Source of the DNA: RGIG4576 sp964606575
GTDB lineage: Bacteria; Bacteroidota; Bacteroidia; Bacteroidales; Muribaculaceae
DNA length: 54,052 bases
Direction: 5' to 3'
Assembly: GCA_964606575.1 (NCBI GenBank)
Contig: CAZSHA010000007.1
Coordinates: 1 to 54,052, forward strand
Both the position numbers and the translations under genes were made by a program. Under the pieces are notes generated by a model. The model was not told the DNA's origin. It searched no databases and saw nothing but the letters and a program-made list of their open reading frames with translations. This document shows, in pieces, positions 8,034 to 16,781 of this stretch. Each line of letters starts with the position of its first letter. The first letter of the stretch is position 1.

Positions 8034-8063
8034 TGTTTATAAAGAATAAATATGATACTTTTG
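8034..8063 (+). promoter_or_regulatory. Promoter of trpB2
   Basis: TTTG (8034-8037), an 18-base spacer and TACTTTTG (8056-8063) form a near-ideal Bacteroidetes promoter, giving a 5' leader of about 50 bases. It overlaps the 5' end region of the divergent kinase remnant. Confidence 0.75.
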
Positions 8064-8122
8064 TGCATATAATTTCAAAAAAAGAGAATTTAAACATTCA
8101 CTTATACATATTTTTGAATACT

Positions 8123-9484
8123 ATGGAGTCAAAAAAGTTTTTATTGCAAGAGAAAGAAATACCAACATCATGGTATAACGTGATGGCTGAAATGAAAAAT
8201 AAGCCAAGACCGATTTTAAGTCCAGCTACCAAGCAACCGCTAAAAGCTGAGGATTTATATCCGTTGTTTTCAAAAGCCGCTTCTGACCAAGAGTTGAATG
8301 ATACCGACACTTGGATTGAAATTCCGGAAGAGGTGAGAGATATGTATAAGATATGGCGACCAACACCGCTTGTCCGTGCTTATGGTTTGGAAAAGATGTT
8401 AGACACGCCTGCGCATATATATTTTAAGAATGAGAGTGTAAGCCCTGTTGGTTCGCACAAGCTAAATTCGGCTATACCGCAAGCGTATTATTGCAAGAAA
8501 GAAGGTGTAACGAATATTACTACCGAAACCGGAGCGGGGCAGTGGGGTGCCGCACTGTCGCTTGCGGCAAAGCATTTCGGATTGGAACTTGCTGTTTATA
8601 TGGTGAAAGTTTCATATCATCAGAAGCCTTACCGTCGCTCTATTATGCAGACCTACGGTGCTGAGGTTATAGCATCGCCTAGTATGTCAACCAAGGCTGG
8701 TCGAAAAATAATTACCGACCATCCGAATTATCAAGGCTCGTTGGGTACTGCTATTTCGGAGGCTGTGGAATTGGCTATGTCTACTCCAAATTGCAAGTAT
8801 GCTCTTGGATCGGTGTTGAATCACGTAGCGTTGCATCAAACTGTTATCGGTCTAGAGGCTGAAAAACAGATGGCTATGGCTGAAGAATATCCAGATATAG
8901 TGATCGGATGTTTCGGTGGCGGAAGTAATTTCTCTGGTATCTCATTCCCGTTCTTACGTCACAATTTTAGCGGAGAACGCAACACACGTTTTATTGCGGC
9001 TGAGCCGGCATCTTGTCCTAAGTTGACACGTGGTGTTATGCAGTATGATTTCGGTGATGAGGCTGGTTATACTCCGTTGATACCTATGTATACGTTAGGT
9101 CACAATTTCTCGCCAGCCAATATTCATGCTGGAGGATTACGCTATCATGGCGCGGGAGCAGTTGTGAGCCAGTTGAAGCAAGACGGTTTTATAGAAGCCG
9201 TGGATATACCACAATTGGAAACTTTCAAAGCCGCAACCTTGTTTGCTCGTGCTGAGGGTATCATCCCAGCGCCTGAATCATCGCATGCTATTGCCGTTGC
9301 CATACGTGAGGCTGAGCAAGCCAAGCTGGAAGGCAAGTCGAAGGTTATCTTGTTCAATTTGTCGGGACATGGCTTGATTGATATGGCTGCCTACGACCAG
9401 TACATAATGGGCGACTTGGCAAATTATGAAGTGCCGCAGGCTGAAATTGATAATAATGTTTCAAAATTAGAGAAATTAATCTAA
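8123..9484 (+). CDS. trpB: TrpB2-type tryptophan synthase beta chain
   Basis: This PLP enzyme is predicted to join indole and serine to give tryptophan. The 453 residues and the long N-terminal arm (WYNVMAEMKNKPRPILSP) identify the TrpB2 subfamily, not the standard TrpB1. The PLP lysine is in GSHKLNSAIPQAYY. The catalytic glutamate motif is TETGAGQWGAALS, and the phosphate-binding loop is CFGGGSNFSG. The ATG at 8123 was chosen over an in-frame ATG at 8033 because it follows the promoter start point and begins at the conserved arm. It is an orphan: no trpA or other trp gene is near. TrpB2 proteins often work without TrpA, as indole salvage or serine-using enzymes. Confidence 0.92.
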   Translation: MESKKFLLQEKEIPTSWYNVMAEMKNKPRPILSPATKQPLKAEDLYPLFSKAASDQELNDTDTWIEIPEEVRDMYKIWRPTPLVRAYGLEKMLDTPAHIYFKNESVSPVGSHKLNSAIPQAYYCKKEGVTNITTETGAGQWGAALSLAAKHFGLELAVYMVKVSYHQKPYRRSIMQTYGAEVIASPSMSTKAGRKIITDHPNYQGSLGTAISEAVELAMSTPNCKYALGSVLNHVALHQTVIGLEAEKQMAMAEEYPDIVIGCFGGGSNFSGISFPFLRHNFSGERNTRFIAAEPASCPKLTRGVMQYDFGDEAGYTPLIPMYTLGHNFSPANIHAGGLRYHGAGAVVSQLKQDGFIEAVDIPQLETFKAATLFARAEGIIPAPESSHAIAVAIREAEQAKLEGKSKVILFNLSGHGLIDMAAYDQYIMGDLANYEVPQAEIDNNVSKLEKLI

Positions 9485-9510
9485 GAAGAAGCTGTATATA
9501 GGATACCTTG

Positions 9511-9547
9511 ATAGTTGGGCCGGGAATCTTCGGCTCAACTATTTTTT
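9511..9547 (+). terminator. Terminator of trpB2
   Basis: ATAGTTGGGCCG (9511-9522) pairs with CGGCTCAACTAT (9531-9542) with one wobble, followed by TTTTT. It lies 26 bases after the stop codon. Confidence 0.9.
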
Positions 9548-9674
9548 ATTGTTAATTTTTATGATAGCTGGAAATTTTACAAGTTTGTTATACCTTATTA
9601 AATAAAGCGAATAGAAAAATGAAAGCAAAATAGTTTTAAAAAGCCTTTTTTATATGGAGTGAACGAAATTTTTA

Positions 9675-9706
9675 TTTGGAAATAACGATTAAATTGGCTT
9701 AATTTG
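9675..9706 (+). promoter_or_regulatory. Probable housekeeping promoter of the ECF sigma gene
   Basis: TTTG (9675-9678), a 20-base spacer and TTAATTTG (9699-9706) resemble the consensus with one mismatch in the -7 box. Basal expression of the sigma gene from here would let the FecR switch respond. Nothing else is seen in the rest of the gap 9548-9732. Confidence 0.5.
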
Positions 9707-9732
9707 TAAATTCTTAAAATTAAAGGGGTATT

Positions 9733-10284
9733 GTGGAAGATAATAAAAATAGGCAATTTCATGAGATTTTTAAGCAAAGGGAGAGATACATCCGTTTTGC
9801 CTATTTTTATGTAAGTGACCAGCAAGTAGCCGAAGACCTTGTTATGGATTCTTTCCTATATTTCTGGGAAAACAGAGATAAGGTGGATATAAACGGCAAT
9901 TTGCAAGCCTATATTCTCACCGTTCTAAAGCATAAATGTCTTGACCATTTGAAATTGCAGAAGTTGCACAACGAGGCACATGAGAAAATCCGTAAAGACG
10001 CTTTATGGGACTTGGATATGAATATAACGACGTTGGAACGTTTCGAGCCTTATAAAGTCCTGACCGTTGGTTATGCCAAGGTGGTGAGGGATGCTATATT
10101 GGCATTGCCTGATAAAACTCGTGAAGTTTTCGTGATGAGCCGTGTGCGCGAGATGCGCAACAGCGAGATTGCTGCCCAATTGAATGTGTCAGAGAAGACG
10201 GTAGAGTATCACATGACTAAAGCGATGAAGACTTTGCGAGAACGTTTGAAAGAATTGTATGTATTAACATTCTTTATGATTTAA
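9733..10284 (+). CDS. ECF sigma-70 factor of the SusCD locus
   Basis: This is an extracytoplasmic-function sigma factor of 183 residues. Region 2 is FKQRERYIRFAYFYVSDQQVAEDLVMDSFLYFW. Region 4 is LALPDKTREVFVMSRVREM and the helix-turn-helix NSEIAAQLNVSEKTVEYHMTKAMKTLRERL. The start is GTG at 9733, supported by a purine-rich AAAGGGG six bases before it. The gene is followed by a FecR-type anti-sigma factor and then by a SusC with an STN domain. This is the standard order for a trans-envelope switch: ligand on SusC, then FecR, then sigma, then transcription of the locus. It most probably activates the susC operon. Confidence 0.93.
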   Translation: MEDNKNRQFHEIFKQRERYIRFAYFYVSDQQVAEDLVMDSFLYFWENRDKVDINGNLQAYILTVLKHKCLDHLKLQKLHNEAHEKIRKDALWDLDMNITTLERFEPYKVLTVGYAKVVRDAILALPDKTREVFVMSRVREMRNSEIAAQLNVSEKTVEYHMTKAMKTLRERLKELYVLTFFMI

Positions 10285-10363
10285 TTCCGAAAATATTTTA
10301 ATTTCTGTTTAGGGTTATCGTCCTGTTATTCGCTTTTATTTTAAACGATATAAAAAGAATAAC

Positions 10364-11293
10364 ATGGATAAAGATATTTTATATAAATATTTCATGCACC
10401 AATTGTCGGCAGAAGAGCGTAAGGAGGTGCAACAGTGGGTGGATGCTTCGGACGATAACCGAGTAGAATTTATGTCGGAGCGTGCCTTGTTCGATGCTTC
10501 CCTTCTGCTAGTAGGCAACGATGCCCTATCAGCTCCTAGAAAGCGTGTCAATGTGAGAAAATTCTTTGTGCGTGCTATGAGGGTGGCGGCTGTGATTCTT
10601 GTCACATTGGGATTGTCGCATGTGTATCACACTGTGACACTAGAACAGAGCATACCGATGCAAGAAATAAAAGTGCCAGCAGGTCAGCAATTAAACTTAA
10701 CTTTGGCTGACGGTACTAATATTTGGCTTAACTCTATGACAAAGTTGCGTTATCCAGCACTTTTCGTAGGTGATGAACGCAAGGTTGAGATTGACGGCGA
10801 GGGCTATTTTGTGGTGGCTAAGGATGCCGAGAAGCCATTCAAGGTAGAAACTCTAGGCGGAACCATCGAAGTGCTTGGAACCACCTTTAATGTGGATGCT
10901 TATTCTAAATGTGGTCGTTTCAGCACCGCATTATTGAGCGGTAAGGTGAAAATTAACTCCGACGGAAAAGACTATTATCTAGAACCCGACCAAATGGCGT
11001 GCCGTGGTAACGACGGCACTATGCATATAGGGCAAATAAGCAATTACGACCATTTCCGTTGGACCGAAGGTATAATATGTGTGCAGAACGCATCCTTCCG
11101 CCAAATCATGGATAAATTTGAGAAATTTTACGGTATAAAGATAGAAATTGAGAAAGAAGGGCTTGATAAGTTCTCTTATTCGGGAAAATTCTATCAGTCA
11201 GATGGCGTGCATTATGCTCTTAAGCTGTTGCAACACGACATCAACTTCAATTACGAGAGCGATTACGAAAATCATATTATTCACATTAAATAA
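10364..11293 (+). CDS. FecR-family anti-sigma factor
   Basis: This inner-membrane regulator holds the upstream ECF sigma factor until SusC signals ligand. It has 309 residues. The N-terminal cytoplasmic part (1-65, QLSAEERKEVQQWVDASDDNR) binds sigma in family members. One transmembrane helix follows (about 70-92, RAMRVAAVILVTLGLSHVY). The periplasmic FecR domain is at about 105-215 (VPAGQQLNLTLADGTNIWLNS, GEGYFVVAKD, LGTTFNVDAY, LLSGKVKI). The C-terminal DUF4974-type domain (about 240-309, SFRQIMDKFEKFYGIKIEIE) resembles an STN fold and should contact SusC. It lies 79 bases after the sigma gene. Confidence 0.95.
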   Translation: MDKDILYKYFMHQLSAEERKEVQQWVDASDDNRVEFMSERALFDASLLLVGNDALSAPRKRVNVRKFFVRAMRVAAVILVTLGLSHVYHTVTLEQSIPMQEIKVPAGQQLNLTLADGTNIWLNSMTKLRYPALFVGDERKVEIDGEGYFVVAKDAEKPFKVETLGGTIEVLGTTFNVDAYSKCGRFSTALLSGKVKINSDGKDYYLEPDQMACRGNDGTMHIGQISNYDHFRWTEGIICVQNASFRQIMDKFEKFYGIKIEIEKEGLDKFSYSGKFYQSDGVHYALKLLQHDINFNYESDYENHIIHIK

Positions 11294-11435
11294 AAACAGA
11301 TTTGCCTATGGTATAAAACAAGAGAGAGAACTATTATAGGGTCAGTTTGTCGGTGATGACCGATAGCTCCCAAATGAAAACTAATAACAGGGTGTAATAA
11401 ACCGTATAGTATTAAACCTTAAGTTTGACAAATTT

Positions 11436-14400
11436 ATGAATCAAAAGGCAGAGGGTAACATACCTCCATTAACGAATATCAAAAACTTATTCAAGGTACT
11501 TGTCTTGACACTATGTCTTTTTGCGTTGCCAGCGGTTAACGCTAATGCGCAAGGCAGCAAGATTAAGTCCCAAAAAGTGACGCTTTCTGTTAATGAACAA
11601 CCAGTACAGAAAGTGTTAAGCGAGATTGAACATCAAACGGGTTATTTGTTTATGGTGAACTCTAACGTTGACACAAAGCGTAAAGTGAGCATAAACGTGA
11701 AAGCTAAAAACGTAAAAGATGTTCTAGGAAAACTTTTCTCGAAGACCGATGTAGCTTATGTGTTTGACGGTCATAACATTCTTTTGTCTTCTAACATGTC
11801 TAAGGGCGAAGAAGCAAAGAGTGGTGTCGCTTCATCTTCAAGTTCCAGTAAAACGATAATAGGAACTATAGTTGACGACCAAGGTGAGCCGCTTATCGGA
11901 GCTAACGTGCGCGTTAAGGGAAACAAGTATGCTGGCGTTATTTCCGACGTTGACGGTAAATTCCGTCTTGTAGGTGACTTCGACAGCAATACAGTATTAC
12001 AATTTTCTTATGTGGGAATGACTACAAAAGAAGTTAAATTAGGTAACCGTAGTAATATTTCGGTTACTATGGATACTAATGATGAACTTCTTGACGAAGT
12101 TGTAGTAGTAGGTTATGGTACACAAAAGAAAGTTAACTTGACAGGTGCTGTAAGTACAGTAAACGTGGCAAAACAGCTTGAAGCTCGTCCGATTACCGAC
12201 GTTGCACGTGGTTTGCAAGGCTCTGCTCCCGGTCTTACCGTTCGCACATCTACTGGTGAGATGGGTTCTGACCCTTCAATGAAAATCCGTGGTGTGATTG
12301 GTTCGGTTAACGGTAGCTCAAACCCGCTTATCCTTGTGGATAACGTGGAGTGTAACTCGCTTCAGAACATTAACCCTGAGGATGTAGAGAGCGTGTCGGT
12401 GTTGAAGGATGCCGCATCAGCTTCTATCTATGGTGTCAAGGCTGCGTTCGGTGTTGTATTGATTACAACCAAGAAAGCTAAGAAAGGCGAAAAATTCTCA
12501 ATCTCTTATAGCAACAACTTCTCATGGAAACGTCCAACTGTTACTCCTGAGATAGTTGAAACTTGGCAAGGTGCCGAAATGTCATGGCAAGCTGGTCTTC
12601 GTCAGAACCCTAACTTGAGCGAGCAAACAAATGCCTGCTACTTGACATGGAATCTTGAGTCAATCGAGAGAATGAAAGAGTGGCAACGTGTGTTCGGCGG
12701 TTACAACCTTAGCCCAGAGTACGTTCAAGGTCGTGACTTCGACATTATCGACGGTAAGTTGTATTTCTACCGTAGCTATGACGCTGCCGACGAGTTCATT
12801 AAGAAAAATTCTTTCCAACAAACTCATAACATTTCAGTTTCAGGTTCATCGGGTAACACTTCTTACAACTTGGGTCTAGGTTATCTAGGTTCTGAGGGTA
12901 TAATCAAGTTGAACACCGATACTTACGACCGTTATAACGTTTCGTTCAGCACCAATACTACTATGAGCAAGTATGTAGACATCCGCTCAAAGTTGTTGTA
13001 CACTCGTTATCAATATGAAACTCCTTACTCATTGTCAAATACTTCATCATCTTATGATGAGTGGTATTACTTCTACCGTTGGCCGAAAATCATGCCTTAT
13101 GGAACTTATCAAGGTATACCTTTCCACAACGTAGCTACTGAAATTGAGCAAGCTAACAGAAATAAGAAGACCAACAACTACTCACGTATTTCGTTGGGTA
13201 CAACCTTGCACATTATGCCGGGTCTTGACTTCGAGGCTGACTATACATTCACTCACGTGAACCGTTACAATGAGATTAACGGTGGTCAAGCTGAGGGTTG
13301 GAACTTCTGGGGCGGTAATGGTCTTGTAAACGAGGTGTGGACATCTTCTTCATTGAATAAGGCTTATCGTGGCAACGACAACAGCGATTTCCACGTGTTG
13401 AACGCATTGTTCCGTTTCAATAAGGATTTCAAGGATCACACTTTGGGAGCTATCGCAGGTACTAACATCGAGCATTATTCATCTTACGGTAACACTTCTG
13501 AGCGCCGTGACCTATTGCTAATCGACCGTCCTGAGATTTCGCTTGCCAATGGTGACCAATATGCGACTTCTTATCACACTCACGAAGCTCGTGCAGGTTA
13601 CTTCGCACGTGTGAACTATATGTATAAGAACCGCTATTTGCTAGAAGTTAACGGTCGTCTTGACGGCTCATCTAATTTCCCTAGCGACAAGCAATGGGGC
13701 TTCTTCCCATCAACATCACTTGGTTGGATTGTATCGGAAGAAAGCTTTATGCAAGGCGTGAAGCCATACCTTAGCCAATTGAAGATTCGTGGTTCATGGG
13801 GTCAAATTGGTAACCAAGACGTAGGCTCTAACATGTTCCGTTCAATCCTTTCTCCTACAACTACTACATGGATTGTAGGCACTACAGGTGAACGCTCATT
13901 CGGCTTGCCTACTGCTATTCGTGACGGTTTCACATGGGAAACTATCACTACTACCGACCTTGGTTTCGATATGCGATTCTTCAACAACCGCTTCGGTGTT
14001 ACATTCGACTGGTTTCAACGTGTTAATAGCGACATGATTACCAGCGGTGATGCGCTTCCTTCAACTTTCGGTCAAACTGCACCTAAGCAAAACTATGGCG
14101 AGTTGACTACTAAGGGTTGGGAACTTGCACTTGACTTCCAACACCGTTTCTCATTCGGTCTAGGATTGTCGGTTAACGCATACATAAGCGACGCTAAGGC
14201 TAAGTACACTAAGATTAGCGGTAACTCTCGCTTGATTAGCGGTCTATACGAAGGCAAGGAATATGGTGAAATCTGGGGCTTTGAAACCGACCGCCTATTC
14301 CAAGAAAGCGACTTTGAAACCGATCCATCTGGAAACCTAGTATTGAAAGAAGGTATTCCTACTCAAGAATATTACGAAACTAATGGTTGGTTCTTCTATG

Positions 14401-15014
14401 GTCCTGGTGACGTGAAGTTCAAAGACTTGGATGGCGACGGTAAGATCACTCCTGGTGATGCTACTATCGACAATCCTGGCGACAAGAAACGCATCGGTAA
14501 CAGCACTCCGCGTTATGAGTACGGTGTTCGTCTTGACATGAACTACAAGGGCTTCGACCTAGGCGTATTCTTGCAAGGTGTAGGTAAACGTGAACTTTGG
14601 GCTACAGGTTCTATCGTAGTTCCTGGTTTCAACTACCTAGAAGCATGGTATACTCACCAACTAGACTACTGGACACCTGAGAATACCAACGCATTCTATC
14701 CACGTTTGACTAACCAAGGTCAATCTAACAACGCAATGAACTTCTTGCCACAGACAAGATACTTGCTTGACATGTCTTATTGCCGTGTTAAGAACGTGAC
14801 CCTAGGTTACACATTCCCATCAAAGTGGATGAACAAAGTGAAGATAAGCAAATGTCGTTTGTATGTTTCATTAGAGAATTTATTTGAATTTGACAATCTT
14901 GGTGATATGCCTATCGACCCTGAAACTCAAACCAGCGGTAGTGACGGCGGTTACTTAGGACGTTCTTATCCATACTCTCGTACTACATCATTTGGCTTGC
15001 AAGTAACATTCTAA
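11436..15014 (+). CDS. susC: SusC-like TonB-dependent transporter with STN signalling domain
   Basis: This is an outer-membrane importer of 1192 residues. The signal peptide ends near residue 38 (PAVNANA). An STN domain (about 47-118, SVNEQPVQKVLSEIEHQTGY) is the part that talks to FecR. A carboxypeptidase-regulatory-like domain (about 140-212, IGTIVDDQGEPLIGANVRVKG) follows. Then come the TonB-box region LLDEVVVVGYGTQKK and a plug domain with GSAPGLTVR and ILVDNVE. The beta-barrel runs to the end, closing with the aromatic SFGLQVTF. Codon choice is strongly biased to TTC, AAC, GAC and CGT, unlike neighbours such as tamB, which suggests high expression. The substrate is not readable directly. 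Its partners suggest peptidoglycan-derived glycans. Confidence 0.95.
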   Translation: MNQKAEGNIPPLTNIKNLFKVLVLTLCLFALPAVNANAQGSKIKSQKVTLSVNEQPVQKVLSEIEHQTGYLFMVNSNVDTKRKVSINVKAKNVKDVLGKLFSKTDVAYVFDGHNILLSSNMSKGEEAKSGVASSSSSSKTIIGTIVDDQGEPLIGANVRVKGNKYAGVISDVDGKFRLVGDFDSNTVLQFSYVGMTTKEVKLGNRSNISVTMDTNDELLDEVVVVGYGTQKKVNLTGAVSTVNVAKQLEARPITDVARGLQGSAPGLTVRTSTGEMGSDPSMKIRGVIGSVNGSSNPLILVDNVECNSLQNINPEDVESVSVLKDAASASIYGVKAAFGVVLITTKKAKKGEKFSISYSNNFSWKRPTVTPEIVETWQGAEMSWQAGLRQNPNLSEQTNACYLTWNLESIERMKEWQRVFGGYNLSPEYVQGRDFDIIDGKLYFYRSYDAADEFIKKNSFQQTHNISVSGSSGNTSYNLGLGYLGSEGIIKLNTDTYDRYNVSFSTNTTMSKYVDIRSKLLYTRYQYETPYSLSNTSSSYDEWYYFYRWPKIMPYGTYQGIPFHNVATEIEQANRNKKTNNYSRISLGTTLHIMPGLDFEADYTFTHVNRYNEINGGQAEGWNFWGGNGLVNEVWTSSSLNKAYRGNDNSDFHVLNALFRFNKDFKDHTLGAIAGTNIEHYSSYGNTSERRDLLLIDRPEISLANGDQYATSYHTHEARAGYFARVNYMYKNRYLLEVNGRLDGSSNFPSDKQWGFFPSTSLGWIVSEESFMQGVKPYLSQLKIRGSWGQIGNQDVGSNMFRSILSPTTTTWIVGTTGERSFGLPTAIRDGFTWETITTTDLGFDMRFFNNRFGVTFDWFQRVNSDMITSGDALPSTFGQTAPKQNYGELTTKGWELALDFQHRFSFGLGLSVNAYISDAKAKYTKISGNSRLISGLYEGKEYGEIWGFETDRLFQESDFETDPSGNLVLKEGIPTQEYYETNGWFFYGPGDVKFKDLDGDGKITPGDATIDNPGDKKRIGNSTPRYEYGVRLDMNYKGFDLGVFLQGVGKRELWATGSIVVPGFNYLEAWYTHQLDYWTPENTNAFYPRLTNQGQSNNAMNFLPQTRYLLDMSYCRVKNVTLGYTFPSKWMNKVKISKCRLYVSLENLFEFDNLGDMPIDPETQTSGSDGGYLGRSYPYSRTTSFGLQVTF

Positions 15015-15032
15015 CCCATTAAATGGAATATT

Positions 15033-16757
15033 ATGAAAAAAAGATATAGTTTAATTGCATTTTTGATGTTTGCCGTAGCGTCTTTGACTTCATGCGATGA
15101 TTTCTTGGACTGCCCTCCTTACGACTCAATTGATGATACTGAGTATTGGCAAAATGAAACTCATATACGCACCTATTCTTATGGCTTCTATGCCTCATTC
15201 TTCAACGGATATGGCACAACTAAGCTAATTGGCGGAAGCTCATTCGGAAATGGTGACACATTTAATGACGACGTGGCTTGGCGTACTCAAGGCGAGTTCA
15301 CTCCTATACGTGTACCTGATTCAGATAGCGGCTGGGATTTCGGATTGGTACGAAAGGCTAACTACATGCTAGAGAAAGTAGCTACAGTTCCTGGTCTAAG
15401 CGACGAGGCAATGAACCACTGGGTGGGCGTTTCTCGCTTCTTCCGTGGTGTGGCTTATGCTAACTTGGTGTTCTCTTACGGTGATGTGCCTTTCTACAAC
15501 CGCCGCATAGGTACTGACGAGAAAGACGAGCTTTATAAGGATCGTGACCCTCGCACAGTAGTTGTAGACAGCATTATCAACGATTTCAAGTACGCTCTAG
15601 AGTGGGTGAAAACCGACGACGGCGACTTGACTATCAACCGTTATGTAGTAGCTGCTATGGTTTCACGCTTGATGTTGCGTGAAGGTACATTCTTGAAATA
15701 CCACAATATTGATGCCAACATGGCGACTAAGGCTATCCAGCTTGCTCGTGATGCTGCTCAAGTGGTGATGGGCGCTAATAAGTTCTCTATTGCCGAAAGC
15801 TACAACGCGCTATTCTCTAGCGATGACCTAGCTGGCAACAGCGAAATCATTTTCTACCGCAAGTATCTTGACGGAGTTCTTACACACTGCGTGCTTACTT
15901 ACAACAACGCCGAGGCACAAACTGGCGCTAATAAGGCTCTTCTCGACTCTTATTTGATGACCAACGGTAAGCCTATCGGTTTGAGTGACACTTGGAGCGG
16001 CAAGTCTGCTGGCGAGTACTTCAAGAACCGTGACCCTCGTATTTCGGCTACATTCCGCACTAAGTACTATTTGCGTGGCGAGGATTGCACACCGTTCAAT
16101 TATTCAACATCTGGTTTCTCTATGTGTAAGTTCATGGACGACAGCCAGTCTACAAGTACCGAACTTAAGTTCCGTGGTCAGAACAACGTGACCGATGCTC
16201 CGTTGCTTCGTTATGCCGAGGTGCTTTTGAACTACGCTGAGGCTCGCTACGAGTTGGGTGAGCTTACTCAAGATGACCTAGACAAGTCTATCAACTTGAT
16301 TCGCGCTCGTAAGGGTATCGGCATGCCTAAGCTAGAAATGGTAGGCACTGAGCCTGCCGTTAACGGAGAAGTGTTCGACGATCCTAAGCGTGATGCCGAT
16401 GTTCCTGGCTTACTATGGGAAATCCGTCGTGAACGCCGTGTTGAAATGTGTTTCGAGGGCTTGCGTTACAGTGACTTGAAACGTTGGAAGAAACTTGACT
16501 ATATGTACAATGGAGCTAATCCTGACATTAAGTATGGCGCTTATATCAACTATGCCGATTTCACTAAGGTTAACAAAACCGAAGTTGTTATCGAGAACGG
16601 CGCTAGCGAGGGTTATATCTTGTGTAACACAGGTACAGCTCGTCAAGCTCCTGAAGTCAAGAACTATGTAAAGCCGGTTCCAAAGGATCAAATTCAATTG
16701 TATAAGGACAATGGTTACACATTGACCCAGACTGCTGAATGGAAAAATGAAGAATAG
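15033..16757 (+). CDS. susD: SusD/RagB-family nutrient-binding lipoprotein
   Basis: This surface lipoprotein caps the SusC barrel and hands over substrate. It has 574 residues. The signal peptide and lipobox SLTSC lipidate Cys21, and the acidic DDFLD that follows fits a surface-export signal. Family features are the TPR-like helices (VSRFFRGVAYANLVFSYGDVPFYN), LLRYAEVLLNYAEARYELG, and near the C-terminus LLWEIRRERRVEMCFEGLRYSDLKRWKKL, the strongest SusD signature. It starts 18 bases after susC and shares its biased codon use, so the two are co-transcribed. Ligand is not predictable from sequence. Confidence 0.95.
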   Translation: MKKRYSLIAFLMFAVASLTSCDDFLDCPPYDSIDDTEYWQNETHIRTYSYGFYASFFNGYGTTKLIGGSSFGNGDTFNDDVAWRTQGEFTPIRVPDSDSGWDFGLVRKANYMLEKVATVPGLSDEAMNHWVGVSRFFRGVAYANLVFSYGDVPFYNRRIGTDEKDELYKDRDPRTVVVDSIINDFKYALEWVKTDDGDLTINRYVVAAMVSRLMLREGTFLKYHNIDANMATKAIQLARDAAQVVMGANKFSIAESYNALFSSDDLAGNSEIIFYRKYLDGVLTHCVLTYNNAEAQTGANKALLDSYLMTNGKPIGLSDTWSGKSAGEYFKNRDPRISATFRTKYYLRGEDCTPFNYSTSGFSMCKFMDDSQSTSTELKFRGQNNVTDAPLLRYAEVLLNYAEARYELGELTQDDLDKSINLIRARKGIGMPKLEMVGTEPAVNGEVFDDPKRDADVPGLLWEIRRERRVEMCFEGLRYSDLKRWKKLDYMYNGANPDIKYGAYINYADFTKVNKTEVVIENGASEGYILCNTGTARQAPEVKNYVKPVPKDQIQLYKDNGYTLTQTAEWKNEE

Positions 16758-16781
16758 TAATCACTCTAAATTGAATTGAAA

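Noticed and set aside
8033..8122. Upstream in-frame start for trpB2
   Set aside because: It lies before or within the promoter -7 box, so it would not be in the transcript.
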